This document shows, in pieces, positions 33,055 through 40,862 of a DNA stretch of 64,000 nt; position 1 is the stretch's first letter, and each line of letters starts with the position of its first letter. The position numbers and the translations under genes are program-made. Under the pieces are notes generated by a model, which had not been told where the DNA came from, searched no databases, and saw only the letters and a program-made list of their open reading frames with translations. Where the stretch lies: NCBI RefSeq assembly GCF_001426245.1, contig NZ_LMCM01000006.1, positions 284,865 through 348,864 on the forward strand, read 5' to 3'. Origin of the DNA: Phycicoccus sp. Root101. Its GTDB lineage: Bacteria > Actinomycetota > Actinomycetes > Actinomycetales > Dermatophilaceae.

Positions 33055-34755
33055 ATGCGTCGCCCCGCCCCCTCGTCCCCCCGTGCGTCCGAGACACCGG
33101 CCCGCACGACCCCACGGACGGCGGTGACGGCGGGTGCAGCCCTGCTCGCCGCGGCCGCCCTCACCGCCGGCGGCGCCTCTGCCGCGAGCGCGCACGACTC
33201 GCACGACCACCACGGGGGAGGCCAGCGCCTCGCCCCCCGCACGCACTTCACGATGAAGGACGACGGGTCCAGCGGCGCGACCCAGGGCGGTGAGGGGATC
33301 CCCAACATCGACATCGTCAAGAAGACGATCTACACCTACTACGGCGACCCCACCGGGACCGGGGCGGCGAACCCGACCTCGTCGCCATACGTGTCCGAGA
33401 TGGCCTCGATCCTGGCCAGGCAGCGTCGCGAGCTGCCCCGCCTGCTGGCGGACGCCCGGCGCCACCACACGAAGCCGGCCATCGTCTTCGACGCCGACGA
33501 CACCACCCTGTGGACCTACCAGATGGAGGTCGGCGACATGAAGTTCGTGTTCACGCCGGCTGCCCAGCAGCCGTGGGTCGACGGCGAGCGGTTCCCGGCG
33601 GTCCCGGGCATGGTCGACTTCGTCAACGACGCGCAGAAGATGGGTTTCACCGTGTTCGGCCTCACCGGACGCAGCGACAGCCAGAAGGCCCACACCGTCA
33701 GCAACCTGGCCAAGGTCGGCTACACGGCATTCCCGTCGGACCGCTTCTTCACCAAGTACGACTCGGGCACCACCCCTCCGGCCTACCTACCGCCGTCGTG
33801 GTGCGCGGCCTACCCCAAGTGCACGACCGTGGAGTACAAGGCCGGCACCCGGCGCCACATCGAGCAGGACCTCGGGTACGACGTCGTGCTCAACGTCGGT
33901 GACCAGTTCTCCGACCTGCAGGGTGGCTTCGCCGACCGGGCCCTCAAGCTGCCCAACCCGACCTACTACCTGCCGTCGCCCAACCTGCCGGCGGTGTCGC
34001 AGCCACGACTGGCCCCGCGCACCCGCTTCACCATGGCTCCCGACGGCACCAGCGGTGCCACCCAGGGCGGTGAGGGGATCCCCAACATCGACGTCGTCAA
34101 GAAGACCATCGCCGTCTACTACGGCGACACCGGATCGGGCACGTCCGACAAGGTGTCCTCGCCGTACATCTCGGAGATGACGCGCCTGGTGGGCCGGCGC
34201 AGCCACAGCCTGCTGCAGCAGTGCGCCACCGGCGCGCGTCGCGGCACCAGGCCTGCCATCGTGCTCGACGCAGACGACACGACCCTGTGGACCTACGACA
34301 TGGAGGTCTCGGCGATGCACTTCGTCTTCGACCCGGTCGTGCAGGATAGGGACTGGGTCCAGCCGCAGCGGTTCCCGGCCACCCCGGCGATGGTGTCGTT
34401 CGCCAATGCCGCCTCCGACGCGGGCTGCACCATCGTGGGCCTCACAGGGCGCAACAGCACCCAGCGCGACGCCACGCTCGGCAACCTCGCCAAGGTCGGC
34501 TACACCGGCTTCACCCCGGCGAACTACTACACGAAGTGGACCAGCAGCGAGCAGCCGCCCGCGTACGTGACCGCGGCGGACTGCGCGGCGTACCCGAAGT
34601 GCACGACGATCGAGTACAAGTCGACGACGCGGCGCCACGTCGTCGCGCAGGGGTATGACGTCATCGCCAACTTCGGCGACCAGTTCAGCGACCTCATCGG
34701 CGGCAGCGCCGACCGGGCGGTGAAGCTGCCGAACCCGACGTACTACCTCCCGTAG
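33055..34755 (+). CDS. Secreted acid phosphatase with two tandem HAD (IIIB) domains
   Basis: This 566-residue exported protein has a long signal sequence (AVTAGAALLAAAALTAGG, with an ASA-type cleavage region near residue 43) and a His/Asp-rich linker. Two copies of the same phosphatase domain follow (about residues 58-307 and 318-566). Each copy has RLAPRTxFTM, GGEGIPNID, the catalytic DADDTTLWTY, a GLTGR motif, KCTTxEYK and NPTYYLP at the end. Both nucleophile motifs (DxDxT) are intact. HAD subfamily IIIB acid phosphatases normally have one domain, so this is an internal duplication. ATG 33055 follows AGGAG by 7 nt. It probably releases phosphate outside the cell. Confidence 0.88.
   Translation: MRRPAPSSPRASETPARTTPRTAVTAGAALLAAAALTAGGASAASAHDSHDHHGGGQRLAPRTHFTMKDDGSSGATQGGEGIPNIDIVKKTIYTYYGDPTGTGAANPTSSPYVSEMASILARQRRELPRLLADARRHHTKPAIVFDADDTTLWTYQMEVGDMKFVFTPAAQQPWVDGERFPAVPGMVDFVNDAQKMGFTVFGLTGRSDSQKAHTVSNLAKVGYTAFPSDRFFTKYDSGTTPPAYLPPSWCAAYPKCTTVEYKAGTRRHIEQDLGYDVVLNVGDQFSDLQGGFADRALKLPNPTYYLPSPNLPAVSQPRLAPRTRFTMAPDGTSGATQGGEGIPNIDVVKKTIAVYYGDTGSGTSDKVSSPYISEMTRLVGRRSHSLLQQCATGARRGTRPAIVLDADDTTLWTYDMEVSAMHFVFDPVVQDRDWVQPQRFPATPAMVSFANAASDAGCTIVGLTGRNSTQRDATLGNLAKVGYTGFTPANYYTKWTSSEQPPAYVTAADCAAYPKCTTIEYKSTTRRHVVAQGYDVIANFGDQFSDLIGGSADRAVKLPNPTYYLP
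33226..34752 (+). repeat. Internal tandem duplication within the HAD phosphatase gene
   Basis: Copy 1 runs about 33226-33975 and copy 2 about 34006-34752, joined by a short SPNLPAVSQP linker. The proteins are clearly similar along their whole length but diverged, so this is an old duplication rather than an assembly artefact. Confidence 0.85.
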
Positions 34756-34783
34756 TCCCGTCGCTCTCCCACGGGGGAGTGGT

Positions 34784-34816
34784 CGCGAGGCGCAGCCCGC
34801 CGGGCTGCGCCTCGCG
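34784..34816 (+). terminator. Terminator after the HAD phosphatase gene
   Basis: CGCGAGGCGCAGCCC (34784-34798) and its exact complement (34802-34816) form a 15-bp stem with a 3-nt loop, 29 nt after the stop. Confidence 0.8.
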
Positions 34817-34908
34817 GTCGTCCACAGGGCACTGGCCGGCGGCCCTGCGTCCACAAGCAGCCGGAGGTTCCCTCGCCGCCTGTCCCGCCGCCTCGGCAGG
34901 CTCGTCCC

Positions 34909-35259
34909 ATGGATGACATGGGGGAATGGGTCAACGAGGTCCGTCTGGTCGGACGGGTCAGCCGGGCCGGCGAGGAGAGGGTGCTGCCCAGCGGCGACAC
35001 CGTGGTGCAGCTGCGCGTGGTCGTTCCCCGCACGGGCAGCGACCACGGGTCGGCCCGGGTGGACACGGTCGACGTGGCCTGCTGGACGGCACGCACGCGG
35101 CGCAGCGCACTGCGCCTGACGACGGACGCGGTCGTCGAGGTGGAGGGCGCGCTGCGGCGGCGCTTCTTCCGGGCGGGCGGCGCCACCGCGAGCCGGTACG
35201 AGGTGGAGGCGAGCCGGGTCGCCGTCGTCCGCAGGGCGCCGCTCGCCGCTGCGCGGTGA
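34909..35259 (+). CDS. Single-stranded DNA-binding protein family, short form
   Basis: This 116-residue OB-fold protein resembles SSB (NEVRLVGRVSRAG, VVQLRVVVPR, VDVACWTARTRRSALRLTTDAVVEVEGALRR). It lacks the acidic C-terminal tip that canonical SSB uses to bind partners; the end is PLAAAR. It is therefore a paralogue rather than the replicative SSB. ATG 34909 has CAGGCT 6 nt upstream. It is followed after 40 bp by an AraC-type regulator. Roles in competence or repair are possible but not shown. Confidence 0.8.
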   Translation: MDDMGEWVNEVRLVGRVSRAGEERVLPSGDTVVQLRVVVPRTGSDHGSARVDTVDVACWTARTRRSALRLTTDAVVEVEGALRRRFFRAGGATASRYEVEASRVAVVRRAPLAAAR

Positions 35260-35299
35260 GCCGGTTGGCAGCGTCCCGGTGACGTGACACGATCCGCTC

Positions 35300-35749
35300 G
35301 TGACCCACAGCGCGACGGAGGCCCAGCGGCTGGGTGACCTCGCCCGGCTGCGCAGGGTCCGCGACCGCATCGACCGGGACTACGCCCAGCCGCTGGACGT
35401 GGAGGCGCTCGCCCGCGGGGCGCACATGTCTGCCGGTCACCTCAGCCGCGAGTTCCGACGCGCGTACGGGGAGTCGCCGTACGGCTACCTCATGACCCGG
35501 CGGATCGAGCGCGCCATGGCGCTCCTGCGCCGGGGCGACCTCAGCGTGACCGATGTCTGCTTCATGGTCGGTTGCTCGTCGTTGGGGACGTTCAGCACCC
35601 GCTTCACCGAGCTCGTGGGAGTGCCGCCGAGCACGTACCGCCGTGAGGCGGCGGAGGCGACCGCGGGGATGCCGTCCTGCGTGGCCAAGCAGGTCACCCG
35701 ACCGATCAGGAATCGAGAAGCGTCACCGGACGCCGCGCAGCTAGCGTGA
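35300..35749 (+). CDS. AraC family transcriptional regulator, DNA-binding domain only
   Basis: This 149-residue protein consists almost entirely of the double helix-turn-helix AraC domain (about residues 15-115). Recognisable parts are ALARGAHMSAGHLSREFRRAYGESPYGYL and DVCFMVGCSSLGTFSTRFTELVGVPPSTYR. No ligand-binding domain is present. GTG 35300 has CACGAT 6 nt upstream. The VOC-family gene lies 5 bp downstream, a frequent actinobacterial pairing, so the regulator probably controls that gene and perhaps senses its substrate indirectly. Confidence 0.88.
   Translation: MTHSATEAQRLGDLARLRRVRDRIDRDYAQPLDVEALARGAHMSAGHLSREFRRAYGESPYGYLMTRRIERAMALLRRGDLSVTDVCFMVGCSSLGTFSTRFTELVGVPPSTYRREAAEATAGMPSCVAKQVTRPIRNREASPDAAQLA
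35742..35747 (+). promoter_or_regulatory. Leaderless -10 of the VOC gene
   Basis: TAGCGT overlaps the AraC gene's stop codon (TGA would end at 35749) and lies 7 nt before ATG 35755. Confidence 0.45.
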
Positions 35750-35754
35750 GCCCC

Positions 35755-36165
35755 ATGGACATCACGATCCACTCGAGCTTCCTCCCGCACAACGACCCGG
35801 ACGCGGCCCTGGCGTTCTACCGCGACCTGCTGGGTTTCGAGGTGCGCGGCGACGTCGGTTACAAGGGCCTGCGCTGGATCACCGTCGGACCGCCGGACCA
35901 GCCTGCCACCTCCATCGTCCTGCACCCGCCGGCGGTCGACCCGGGCATCACCGAGGACGAGCGGCGCACCGTCGTCGAGATGATGGCCAAGGGCACCTAC
36001 GGCGGCATCCTGCTGGCCACGTCCGACCTCGACGCCACGTTCGAGAAGGTCCAGGCGGCGGACGTCGACATCGTCCAGGAGCCTACCGAGCAGCCCTACG
36101 GCGTTCGCGACTGCGCGCTGCGCGATCCGTCCGGCAACCTCATCCGGATCCAGGAACGTCGCTGA
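35755..36165 (+). CDS. VOC family protein (glyoxalase/bleomycin resistance-like)
   Basis: This 136-residue protein has the vicinal-oxygen-chelate fold: paired beta-alpha-beta-beta-beta modules with DPDAALAFYRDLLGFEVRGDVG at the N-terminus and YGVRDCALRDPSGNLIRIQE at the C-terminus. Members include glyoxalases, dioxygenases and antibiotic-binding proteins, and no activity can be assigned. ATG 35755 is preferred to GTG 35746 because TAGCGT lies 7 nt upstream. It is probably controlled by the preceding AraC-type protein. Confidence 0.87.
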   Translation: MDITIHSSFLPHNDPDAALAFYRDLLGFEVRGDVGYKGLRWITVGPPDQPATSIVLHPPAVDPGITEDERRTVVEMMAKGTYGGILLATSDLDATFEKVQAADVDIVQEPTEQPYGVRDCALRDPSGNLIRIQERR

Positions 36166-36171
36166 GGTCGT

Positions 36172-38367
36172 TCAGCCGCTTGTGAGCACGACCAGCTCCC
36201 GGGTGGAGCGGGTCATCGCCACGTAGCGGTCGACGGCGCCCTCGATCCCGTCGCCGAAGTCCTGGGGGTCCACGAGGACGACCAGGTCGAACTCGAGCCC
36301 CTTCGACAGCTCGGGGCGCAGCGAGCGGACCCGGTTCGTGCCCTCGAAGGTCGGGTCGCCGATCACGCACCCGGTGCCGTCGGGGTGCGACGCCAGCCAT
36401 GCATCGACGACCGGTTGCAGCTCGGCGACCGACCCGTGCCTGACGGGCAGACCGCTGCGGCGGATCGAGGTCGGGACGTTCGCGTCCGGGAGTGCCGCCC
36501 GGATCACCGGCTCCGCCTCGGCCATCACCTCCTCCGGCGTGCGGTAGTTGACGGTCAGCGAGCTCAGGGTGGTGCGGTCCAGCCCGATGCGCTCGAGCCG
36601 GTCCTGCCACGACTCCGGGAACCCGTGCCGGGCCTGGGCCCGGTCACCGACGATGGTCAAGCTGCGCGAGGGGCAACGCTGCAGCAGCATCTGCCACTCG
36701 GCATCGGTCAGCTCCTGCGCCTCGTCCACGACGACGTGGGCGAAGGGCCCTGCGAGCCGGTCGGGGTCGGCAGCGGGCACGGCGTCCTCGTCGACGAAGT
36801 TCTCCCGGAGGTCGGGGTGCCGCAACATCGTCACGAGTCCTTCGTGGTCGTCATCCGCGGCGATGAGGTCCTCGATGACCCTGGCCATCTGCTCGCGCTC
36901 GACGGCGGCCGCTGCCTCTCGTGACCGCTGGTGCTGCGACGCCTTCGGGTCACCGAGACGTTGCCGCGCGGCATCGAGGAACGGCAGGTCGCTGGTCGTC
37001 CAGGCCTGGGGTTCGACGCGCTGGAGCAACCGCACCTGCTCGCGCGTGAGCCAGGGTGCACATAGCCGCAGGTATGCCGGGACCGACCAGAGGTCTGCGA
37101 CGAGGTCGGTGGGTTCGACCAGTGGCCAGGCGCTGTTGAGCGCCTCCAGCAGCCCACGGTTGCGCCGCAACGAGGTCCGCAGCAGGGCGGGGGAGACGTC
37201 GTCCTCGTCCACCTGCATGGCGAGCTTGTCGGCCACGATGGTCAGGAGCTCCTCGAGGACCTGGTCGCGCGCCTCGTTGTGCGGGGTCCCGGGGTCGGGG
37301 GAGTCGAAGGCCGTCGACCAGTCGGCAGGGCTAAGCCAGACGTCCGCCCACGGCGTCGTGATGGTCGACCCCTCGGACGGCGGCTCCTCGTAGAACCTCA
37401 CGGCCTGCTCGACCGCCCGCACCAGCTCGACGGTCGCCTTGAGACCAGCCACGTGCGGATCGGCCTCGGGCGTCGCCGTCGCGCCCTCGGGGACGAGATC
37501 GCGCACGGTGCAGGTCTGGACGCCCTCCTCGCCGAGGCTGGGGAGCACGTCGGAGACGTAGGCGAGATAGGGCTGGTGGGGACCGACGAACAGGACGCCA
37601 CCCTGCCGGTGGCCCAGGCGCGGGTCCGAGTAGAGCAGGTAGGCCGTGCGGTGGAGCGCCACCACCGTCTTGCCCGTGCCGGGTCCGCCGTCGACGACCA
37701 GAGCGCCTCGGGACCCCGCTCGGATGATGGCGTCCTGGTCGGCCTGGATGGTCCCGAGGACGTCACGCATCCGCGCCGACCGCGTCGTGCCGAGGCTGGC
37801 GATGAAGGCGGACTGGTCGTCGAGGGCAGCGCCGTGCCGAAGCCCTTCGGCGGTGAACACCTCGTCCCAGTAGTCGGTGATCCGACCGCGGTACCAGCGG
37901 TACCTGCGTCGACTGGTCAGACCCATGGGCGTCGCGTGGGTCGCCCCGAAGAACGGCTCGGCGGCGGGGGAGCGCCAGTCCACCAGCAGCCGTCGGCCGT
38001 CGCGGGCGGTCAGGCCGAGCCGACCGACGTAGACCGGCTCGTCCCCCTCGGCGCCGACCATGCGCCCCAGGCACAGGTCCACACCGAACCGGCGCAGGGC
38101 GCGCAGCCTGGCCGTGAGCCGGTGCACGTCGAGGTCGCGGTCGAGCGCTTGTCGCCCAGCGCCGCCCGGGGCCCTGCGGGTCGCCTCCAGCCGGTCGGAC
38201 AGCTCGGCGATGGTGCTCTCGAGGGTCTCGGCGATGGCCGCGAAGTGTGCCTCGTCTCCGGCGACCAGGGCCGGTGCCGCCTTGGCACCCAGTCGTTGAG
38301 GGAGGTCGAACACACTGACGTCCTGGTCGTTCCTGTCACGCGTTCCCTGCGGTGACACCCCACGCAT
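36172..38367 (-). CDS. helR: RNA polymerase recycling motor ATPase HelR (rifamycin resistance)
   Basis: This 731-residue superfamily 1 motor belongs to the HelD/HelR group. An N-terminal coiled coil (IAETLESTIAELSDRLEATR, about residues 45-64) precedes the split ATPase domain. Visible motifs are Walker A GGPGTGKTVVALHRTAYLLY (about 227), Walker B VVVDEAQELTDAEWQ, GDRAQ, NYRTPEEV and, near the end, YVAMTRSTRELVV. HelR pushes rifamycin and stalled complexes off RNA polymerase. ATG 38367 has GGAG 7 nt upstream. A rifamycin-associated element lies about 66-93 nt upstream, which supports HelR over the generic HelD. It converges with the VOC gene 6 bp away. Confidence 0.9.
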   Translation of the reverse strand: MRGVSPQGTRDRNDQDVSVFDLPQRLGAKAAPALVAGDEAHFAAIAETLESTIAELSDRLEATRRAPGGAGRQALDRDLDVHRLTARLRALRRFGVDLCLGRMVGAEGDEPVYVGRLGLTARDGRRLLVDWRSPAAEPFFGATHATPMGLTSRRRYRWYRGRITDYWDEVFTAEGLRHGAALDDQSAFIASLGTTRSARMRDVLGTIQADQDAIIRAGSRGALVVDGGPGTGKTVVALHRTAYLLYSDPRLGHRQGGVLFVGPHQPYLAYVSDVLPSLGEEGVQTCTVRDLVPEGATATPEADPHVAGLKATVELVRAVEQAVRFYEEPPSEGSTITTPWADVWLSPADWSTAFDSPDPGTPHNEARDQVLEELLTIVADKLAMQVDEDDVSPALLRTSLRRNRGLLEALNSAWPLVEPTDLVADLWSVPAYLRLCAPWLTREQVRLLQRVEPQAWTTSDLPFLDAARQRLGDPKASQHQRSREAAAAVEREQMARVIEDLIAADDDHEGLVTMLRHPDLRENFVDEDAVPAADPDRLAGPFAHVVVDEAQELTDAEWQMLLQRCPSRSLTIVGDRAQARHGFPESWQDRLERIGLDRTTLSSLTVNYRTPEEVMAEAEPVIRAALPDANVPTSIRRSGLPVRHGSVAELQPVVDAWLASHPDGTGCVIGDPTFEGTNRVRSLRPELSKGLEFDLVVLVDPQDFGDGIEGAVDRYVAMTRSTRELVVLTSG

Positions 38368-38432
38368 GCACGTTCTCCTTCAGCCCTCGGACGAGCTGCC
38401 GGCGCAGCTCCGACCCGAGAGTCTGAGGCACC

Positions 38433-38460
38433 ACCGGGGCCTTGCCGCAAGACCCCCGGT
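38433..38460 (-). promoter_or_regulatory. Rifamycin-associated element (RAE) upstream of helR
   Basis: On the minus strand the sequence is GGGGTCTTGCGGCAAGGCCCC within longer arms ACCGGGG/CCCC(C)GGT. The core CTTGCGGCAAG (38441-38451) matches the RAE inverted repeat known upstream of rifamycin-inactivation and helR genes. A TATAGC hexamer (38468-38463) lies just upstream as a possible -10. Confidence 0.8.
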
Positions 38461-38488
38461 GCGCTATACGTTGGAAAGGGAGAAGACC

Positions 38489-38517
38489 TGACGAAATGGA
38501 CGTGGTTGGTTTCGTCA
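38489..38517. repeat. Inverted repeat in the AT-richer helR upstream region
   Basis: TGACGAAA (38489-38496) and TTTCGTCA (38510-38517) are exact complements with a 13-nt spacer. A second dyad ATAAT-CGAC-ATTAT lies at 38527-38540. The segment 38461-38565 is clearly less G+C-rich than its surroundings. No gene is called in 38368-38650. Confidence 0.45.
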
Positions 38518-38650
38518 AGAACGCCGATAATCGACATTATGTCAATCTACCGATTTCGGCAGAGGGACAAGGGCCTCCCCGACCGGTCGCTCCACACCCG
38601 GACACCCACTGCCTGACGCGCACACCTGCGTGGTCCCGTCAGGACGGCGC

Positions 38651-39205
38651 TCAGCCGGCGAAGGTGACCTCAGCAGCCTGGAGCACCGCGGCCGTCCGCC
38701 CGGGCGCCGACTGGTGCTGCCAGTACAGGTTCGTGTGCGCGATGACCTGCTCCGGCGCCGGCGCACCCCAGGCGGTGAGGTCCTCGGTCGTGTGGGCATC
38801 GCCGACCAGCGTCACGTCGTACCCGCGGGCGAACGCTCCATGGATGGTCGACCGGATGCAGGCATCGGTCTGCGCGCCGGTGACGACGAGCCGGCCCACG
38901 GCGGCGTCGGCCAGGACCGTCTCGAGCTCGGTGTCCTCGAAGGAGTCGCCGAACCGCTTGTGCACCAACGGTTCCGAGTCCCGCCGTGCCAGCTCGGGCA
39001 CGTACTCCCAGTCGCCACTCCCCTGCTGGAGATCGTCGCTGGAGTGCTGCACCCACACCACGGGCGTCCCGGACTCTCGGGCCTGCTCGACGAGGCCGGC
39101 GATGGTGGCCACGACCTCGTCGCGGCGGTGCGCGCCGGCGACGACGCCGTTCTGGACGTCGATGACGACGAGGGCGGTGGCGGGGCGGTCTGACAGCGTG
39201 GCCAT
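38651..39205 (-). CDS. Isochorismatase-like cysteine hydrolase
   Basis: This 184-residue cytoplasmic protein has the cysteine hydrolase triad: Asp in ALVVIDVQNGVV (about residue 16), Lys in VHKRFGDSFEDTEL (about 84) and Cys in TGAQTDACIRSTIHGAF (about 117). Relatives hydrolyse isochorismate, nicotinamide, biuret or similar. The substrate is not evident. ATG 39205 is chosen because AGGAG precedes it by 6 nt; the frame stays open far upstream but without a start signal. Four 13-nt tandem repeats lie in its upstream region. Confidence 0.87.
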   Translation of the reverse strand: MATLSDRPATALVVIDVQNGVVAGAHRRDEVVATIAGLVEQARESGTPVVWVQHSSDDLQQGSGDWEYVPELARRDSEPLVHKRFGDSFEDTELETVLADAAVGRLVVTGAQTDACIRSTIHGAFARGYDVTLVGDAHTTEDLTAWGAPAPEQVIAHTNLYWQHQSAPGRTAAVLQAAEVTFAG

Positions 39206-39276
39206 GGCGGTCTCCTGGTCCGGTTCGGTGCGGCGACCGTGTGCCAGGTCGTCGGTTTCGACCCTAGGGCGGACCA

Positions 39277-39327
39277 CCGACAACCTCCGTCCGACAGCCC
39301 CGTCCGACAGCCCCCTCCGACAACCCC
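39277..39327. repeat. Four tandem ~13-nt repeats upstream of the cysteine hydrolase
   Basis: Units begin at 39277, 39291, 39304 and 39317, each starting CCGACA(A/G)CC. Read on the minus strand TGTCGG recurs four times at 13-14-nt spacing. It could be a regulator-binding array or a slippage product. Confidence 0.6.
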
Positions 39328-39393
39328 GGCCAGCCGATGAGCCCGGGTCCACCACACCCCAAGTCAAACAAGCAACGACCGTGGATAGTCGGG

Positions 39394-39675
39394 CTAGACG
39401 GCCACCCCGCGCTGCAGGGCCAGGCGCTCCTCGGGGGTCGTGCCACCCCACACGCCATACGGCTCGCGGACGGACATCGCGTGCTCGAAGCACTGCGTGA
39501 TCACCGGGCACGTGGCGCACAGCGCCTTCGCGCGCTGCTCGCGGTTGAGGCGGCGGTTGCCGCGCTCGGCGTCGTGGGGGAAGAACTCGTCGGGGTCCGT
39601 CGTGCGGCAGGCGCCGTCCGTCTGCCACTCGTAGGAGCTCAACAGCGGTCGGGGAAGCCTCTTGATGCTGCTCAT
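39394..39675 (-). CDS. WhiB family iron-sulfur transcriptional regulator
   Basis: This 93-residue protein binds a [4Fe-4S] cluster through Cys23, Cys53, Cys56 and Cys62 (C-X29-C-X2-C-X5-C). After the cysteines comes the GVWGG turn (EPYGVWGGTTPEERLAL) that docks on the principal sigma factor. The stretch FFPHDAERG...RAK resembles WhiB3-type members, so it may be redox-linked, but the subgroup is uncertain. ATG 39675 has AGGAGA 7 nt upstream. It diverges from a CarH-like MerR regulator across 179 bp containing a TTGCGC-17-TAGGTT promoter and AAGTTC repeats. Confidence 0.93.
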   Translation of the reverse strand: MSSIKRLPRPLLSSYEWQTDGACRTTDPDEFFPHDAERGNRRLNREQRAKALCATCPVITQCFEHAMSVREPYGVWGGTTPEERLALQRGVAV

Positions 39676-39704
39676 GTCGTCATCTCTCCTGGTGGCACGA
39701 ACCG

Positions 39705-39767
39705 AAGTTCTTCACAACCTATGCAGAACTTGTTCAGAGCGCAACATTCCTGAATAAGTTCTATAGT
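39705..39767. promoter_or_regulatory. Divergent promoter and operator cluster, whiB / merR
   Basis: AAGTTC occurs at 39705-39710 and 39756-39761, and its complement GAACTT at 39726-39731. On the minus strand TTGCGC (39744-39739), 17 nt, TAGGTT (39721-39716) is a good whiB promoter, with its -10 lying inside the AAGTTC-15-GAACTT dyad. On the plus strand TATAGT (39762-39767) is a possible -10 for the MerR gene. TTCAG/CTGAA (39733-39754) adds another dyad. Confidence 0.5.
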
Positions 39768-39854
39768 TGTTCATGCCCGGGCAGGGATCGACGTCGGCGC
39801 ACATCCACCCGATGTCGAGCCAACGGGCACCAACGTGATAGGAACCGTGAGGTC

Positions 39855-40859
39855 ATGGACAGCGAATCCGGTACGCGGCGCGCCTTTGGCGACCCTGCGG
39901 AGCGGGTCGACGACTCCCTTGGCGACGGCGAGGACAGCGGTCGCACGACCGTCCAGTGGGCGGTCGGCTCGGTCTCCGAGCGACTGGGGGTCGCCCCCGC
40001 GACACTGCGGACCTGGGACCGCCGGTACGGCATCGGCCCCTCCCAGCGGACCGAGGGCGGTCACCGCAGGTACACCGAGGAGGACATCCGGCGCGTACGG
40101 GTGATGGCCCGGTTCACCGCACGCGGGGTGCCGGCGCAGAGCGCCGCCCGAGTGGCCCTGTCGATGGACTCCGAGCGCCTCATGATCGAGACGGGAACCG
40201 AGAGCGACGCGGGTCCCGACCGCGGTGAGGCCGGCGACACCGTCTCGGCCGTGTGCTCCGCGGCCCTCTCCCTCGACCCCGCTGCGCTCTCCCGGATCTA
40301 CCAGCGCACGCTGCGCGAGCGCGACCTCGTCAGCGCCTGGAACGACGTCTTCGCACCGGCACTGCGCACCATCGGCGAGCAGTGGGGTGCCGGCGCCCTC
40401 GGGGTCGAGTCCGAGCACCTGGCGAGCGAGGTGCTGGTGACCGAACTGCGCGCCGTGATCCGGGGCAACCGTCCCCGGACCCTCGAGGCCGACGTGGTCC
40501 TCGCCAGTGCGGACGAGGAGCAGCACTACCTCCCGCTGCTGGCTCTCGAGGCCGAGCTCGCCCGGCACGGGCTGGGAGCCATCTGCCTCGGCGCCCGGGT
40601 GCCGACCACGGCCATCTCCGACCTGCTCATGTCGCGCCACCCCAGCAGGTTGTTCCTGTGGGCCTCGATCAAGCGCCCGGCGGACGAGCCCCTGTGGTCG
40701 GTGCTCGCCGGAGTGCACTGGCCGATGACCGTGGTGCTCGGTGGCCCCGGCTGGCCCGCGGAGCTCCCGAGCGCCGGCAGGTCGGTCAGGTTGACCCATG
40801 CGCACGACCTCGGCAGCGCGGCGCATGCCATCCTCACGCCGGTCGAACCGACCACCTGA
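39855..40859 (+). CDS. MerR-family regulator with CarH/LitR-like cobalamin-binding domain
   Basis: This 334-residue protein has a disordered N-terminus, a MerR winged helix (VGSVSERLGVAPATLRTWDR, then GGHRRYTEEDIRRV, about residues 36-77), a helical bundle and a B12-binding-like C-terminal domain. The bundle contains W-x9-EH (QWGAGALGVESEH, about residues 176-188), the signature of adenosylcobalamin photoreceptors CarH and LitR. In the C-terminal domain EEQHYLP could give the lower-ligand His, though the usual Gly two residues later is Pro. The His after Trp in Thermus CarH is Gly here. It diverges from whiB and may regulate it. Confidence 0.78.
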   Translation: MDSESGTRRAFGDPAERVDDSLGDGEDSGRTTVQWAVGSVSERLGVAPATLRTWDRRYGIGPSQRTEGGHRRYTEEDIRRVRVMARFTARGVPAQSAARVALSMDSERLMIETGTESDAGPDRGEAGDTVSAVCSAALSLDPAALSRIYQRTLRERDLVSAWNDVFAPALRTIGEQWGAGALGVESEHLASEVLVTELRAVIRGNRPRTLEADVVLASADEEQHYLPLLALEAELARHGLGAICLGARVPTTAISDLLMSRHPSRLFLWASIKRPADEPLWSVLAGVHWPMTVVLGGPGWPAELPSAGRSVRLTHAHDLGSAAHAILTPVEPTT

Positions 40860-40862
40860 CCG

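Noticed and set aside
38496-38600. Short gene starting at ATG 38496
   Set aside because: The nearest purine-rich site is about 13 nt away and no family is recognised; kept only as a possibility in the findings.
39277-39327. CRISPR array
   Set aside because: Units are 13 nt and contiguous without spacers, and there are no cas genes.
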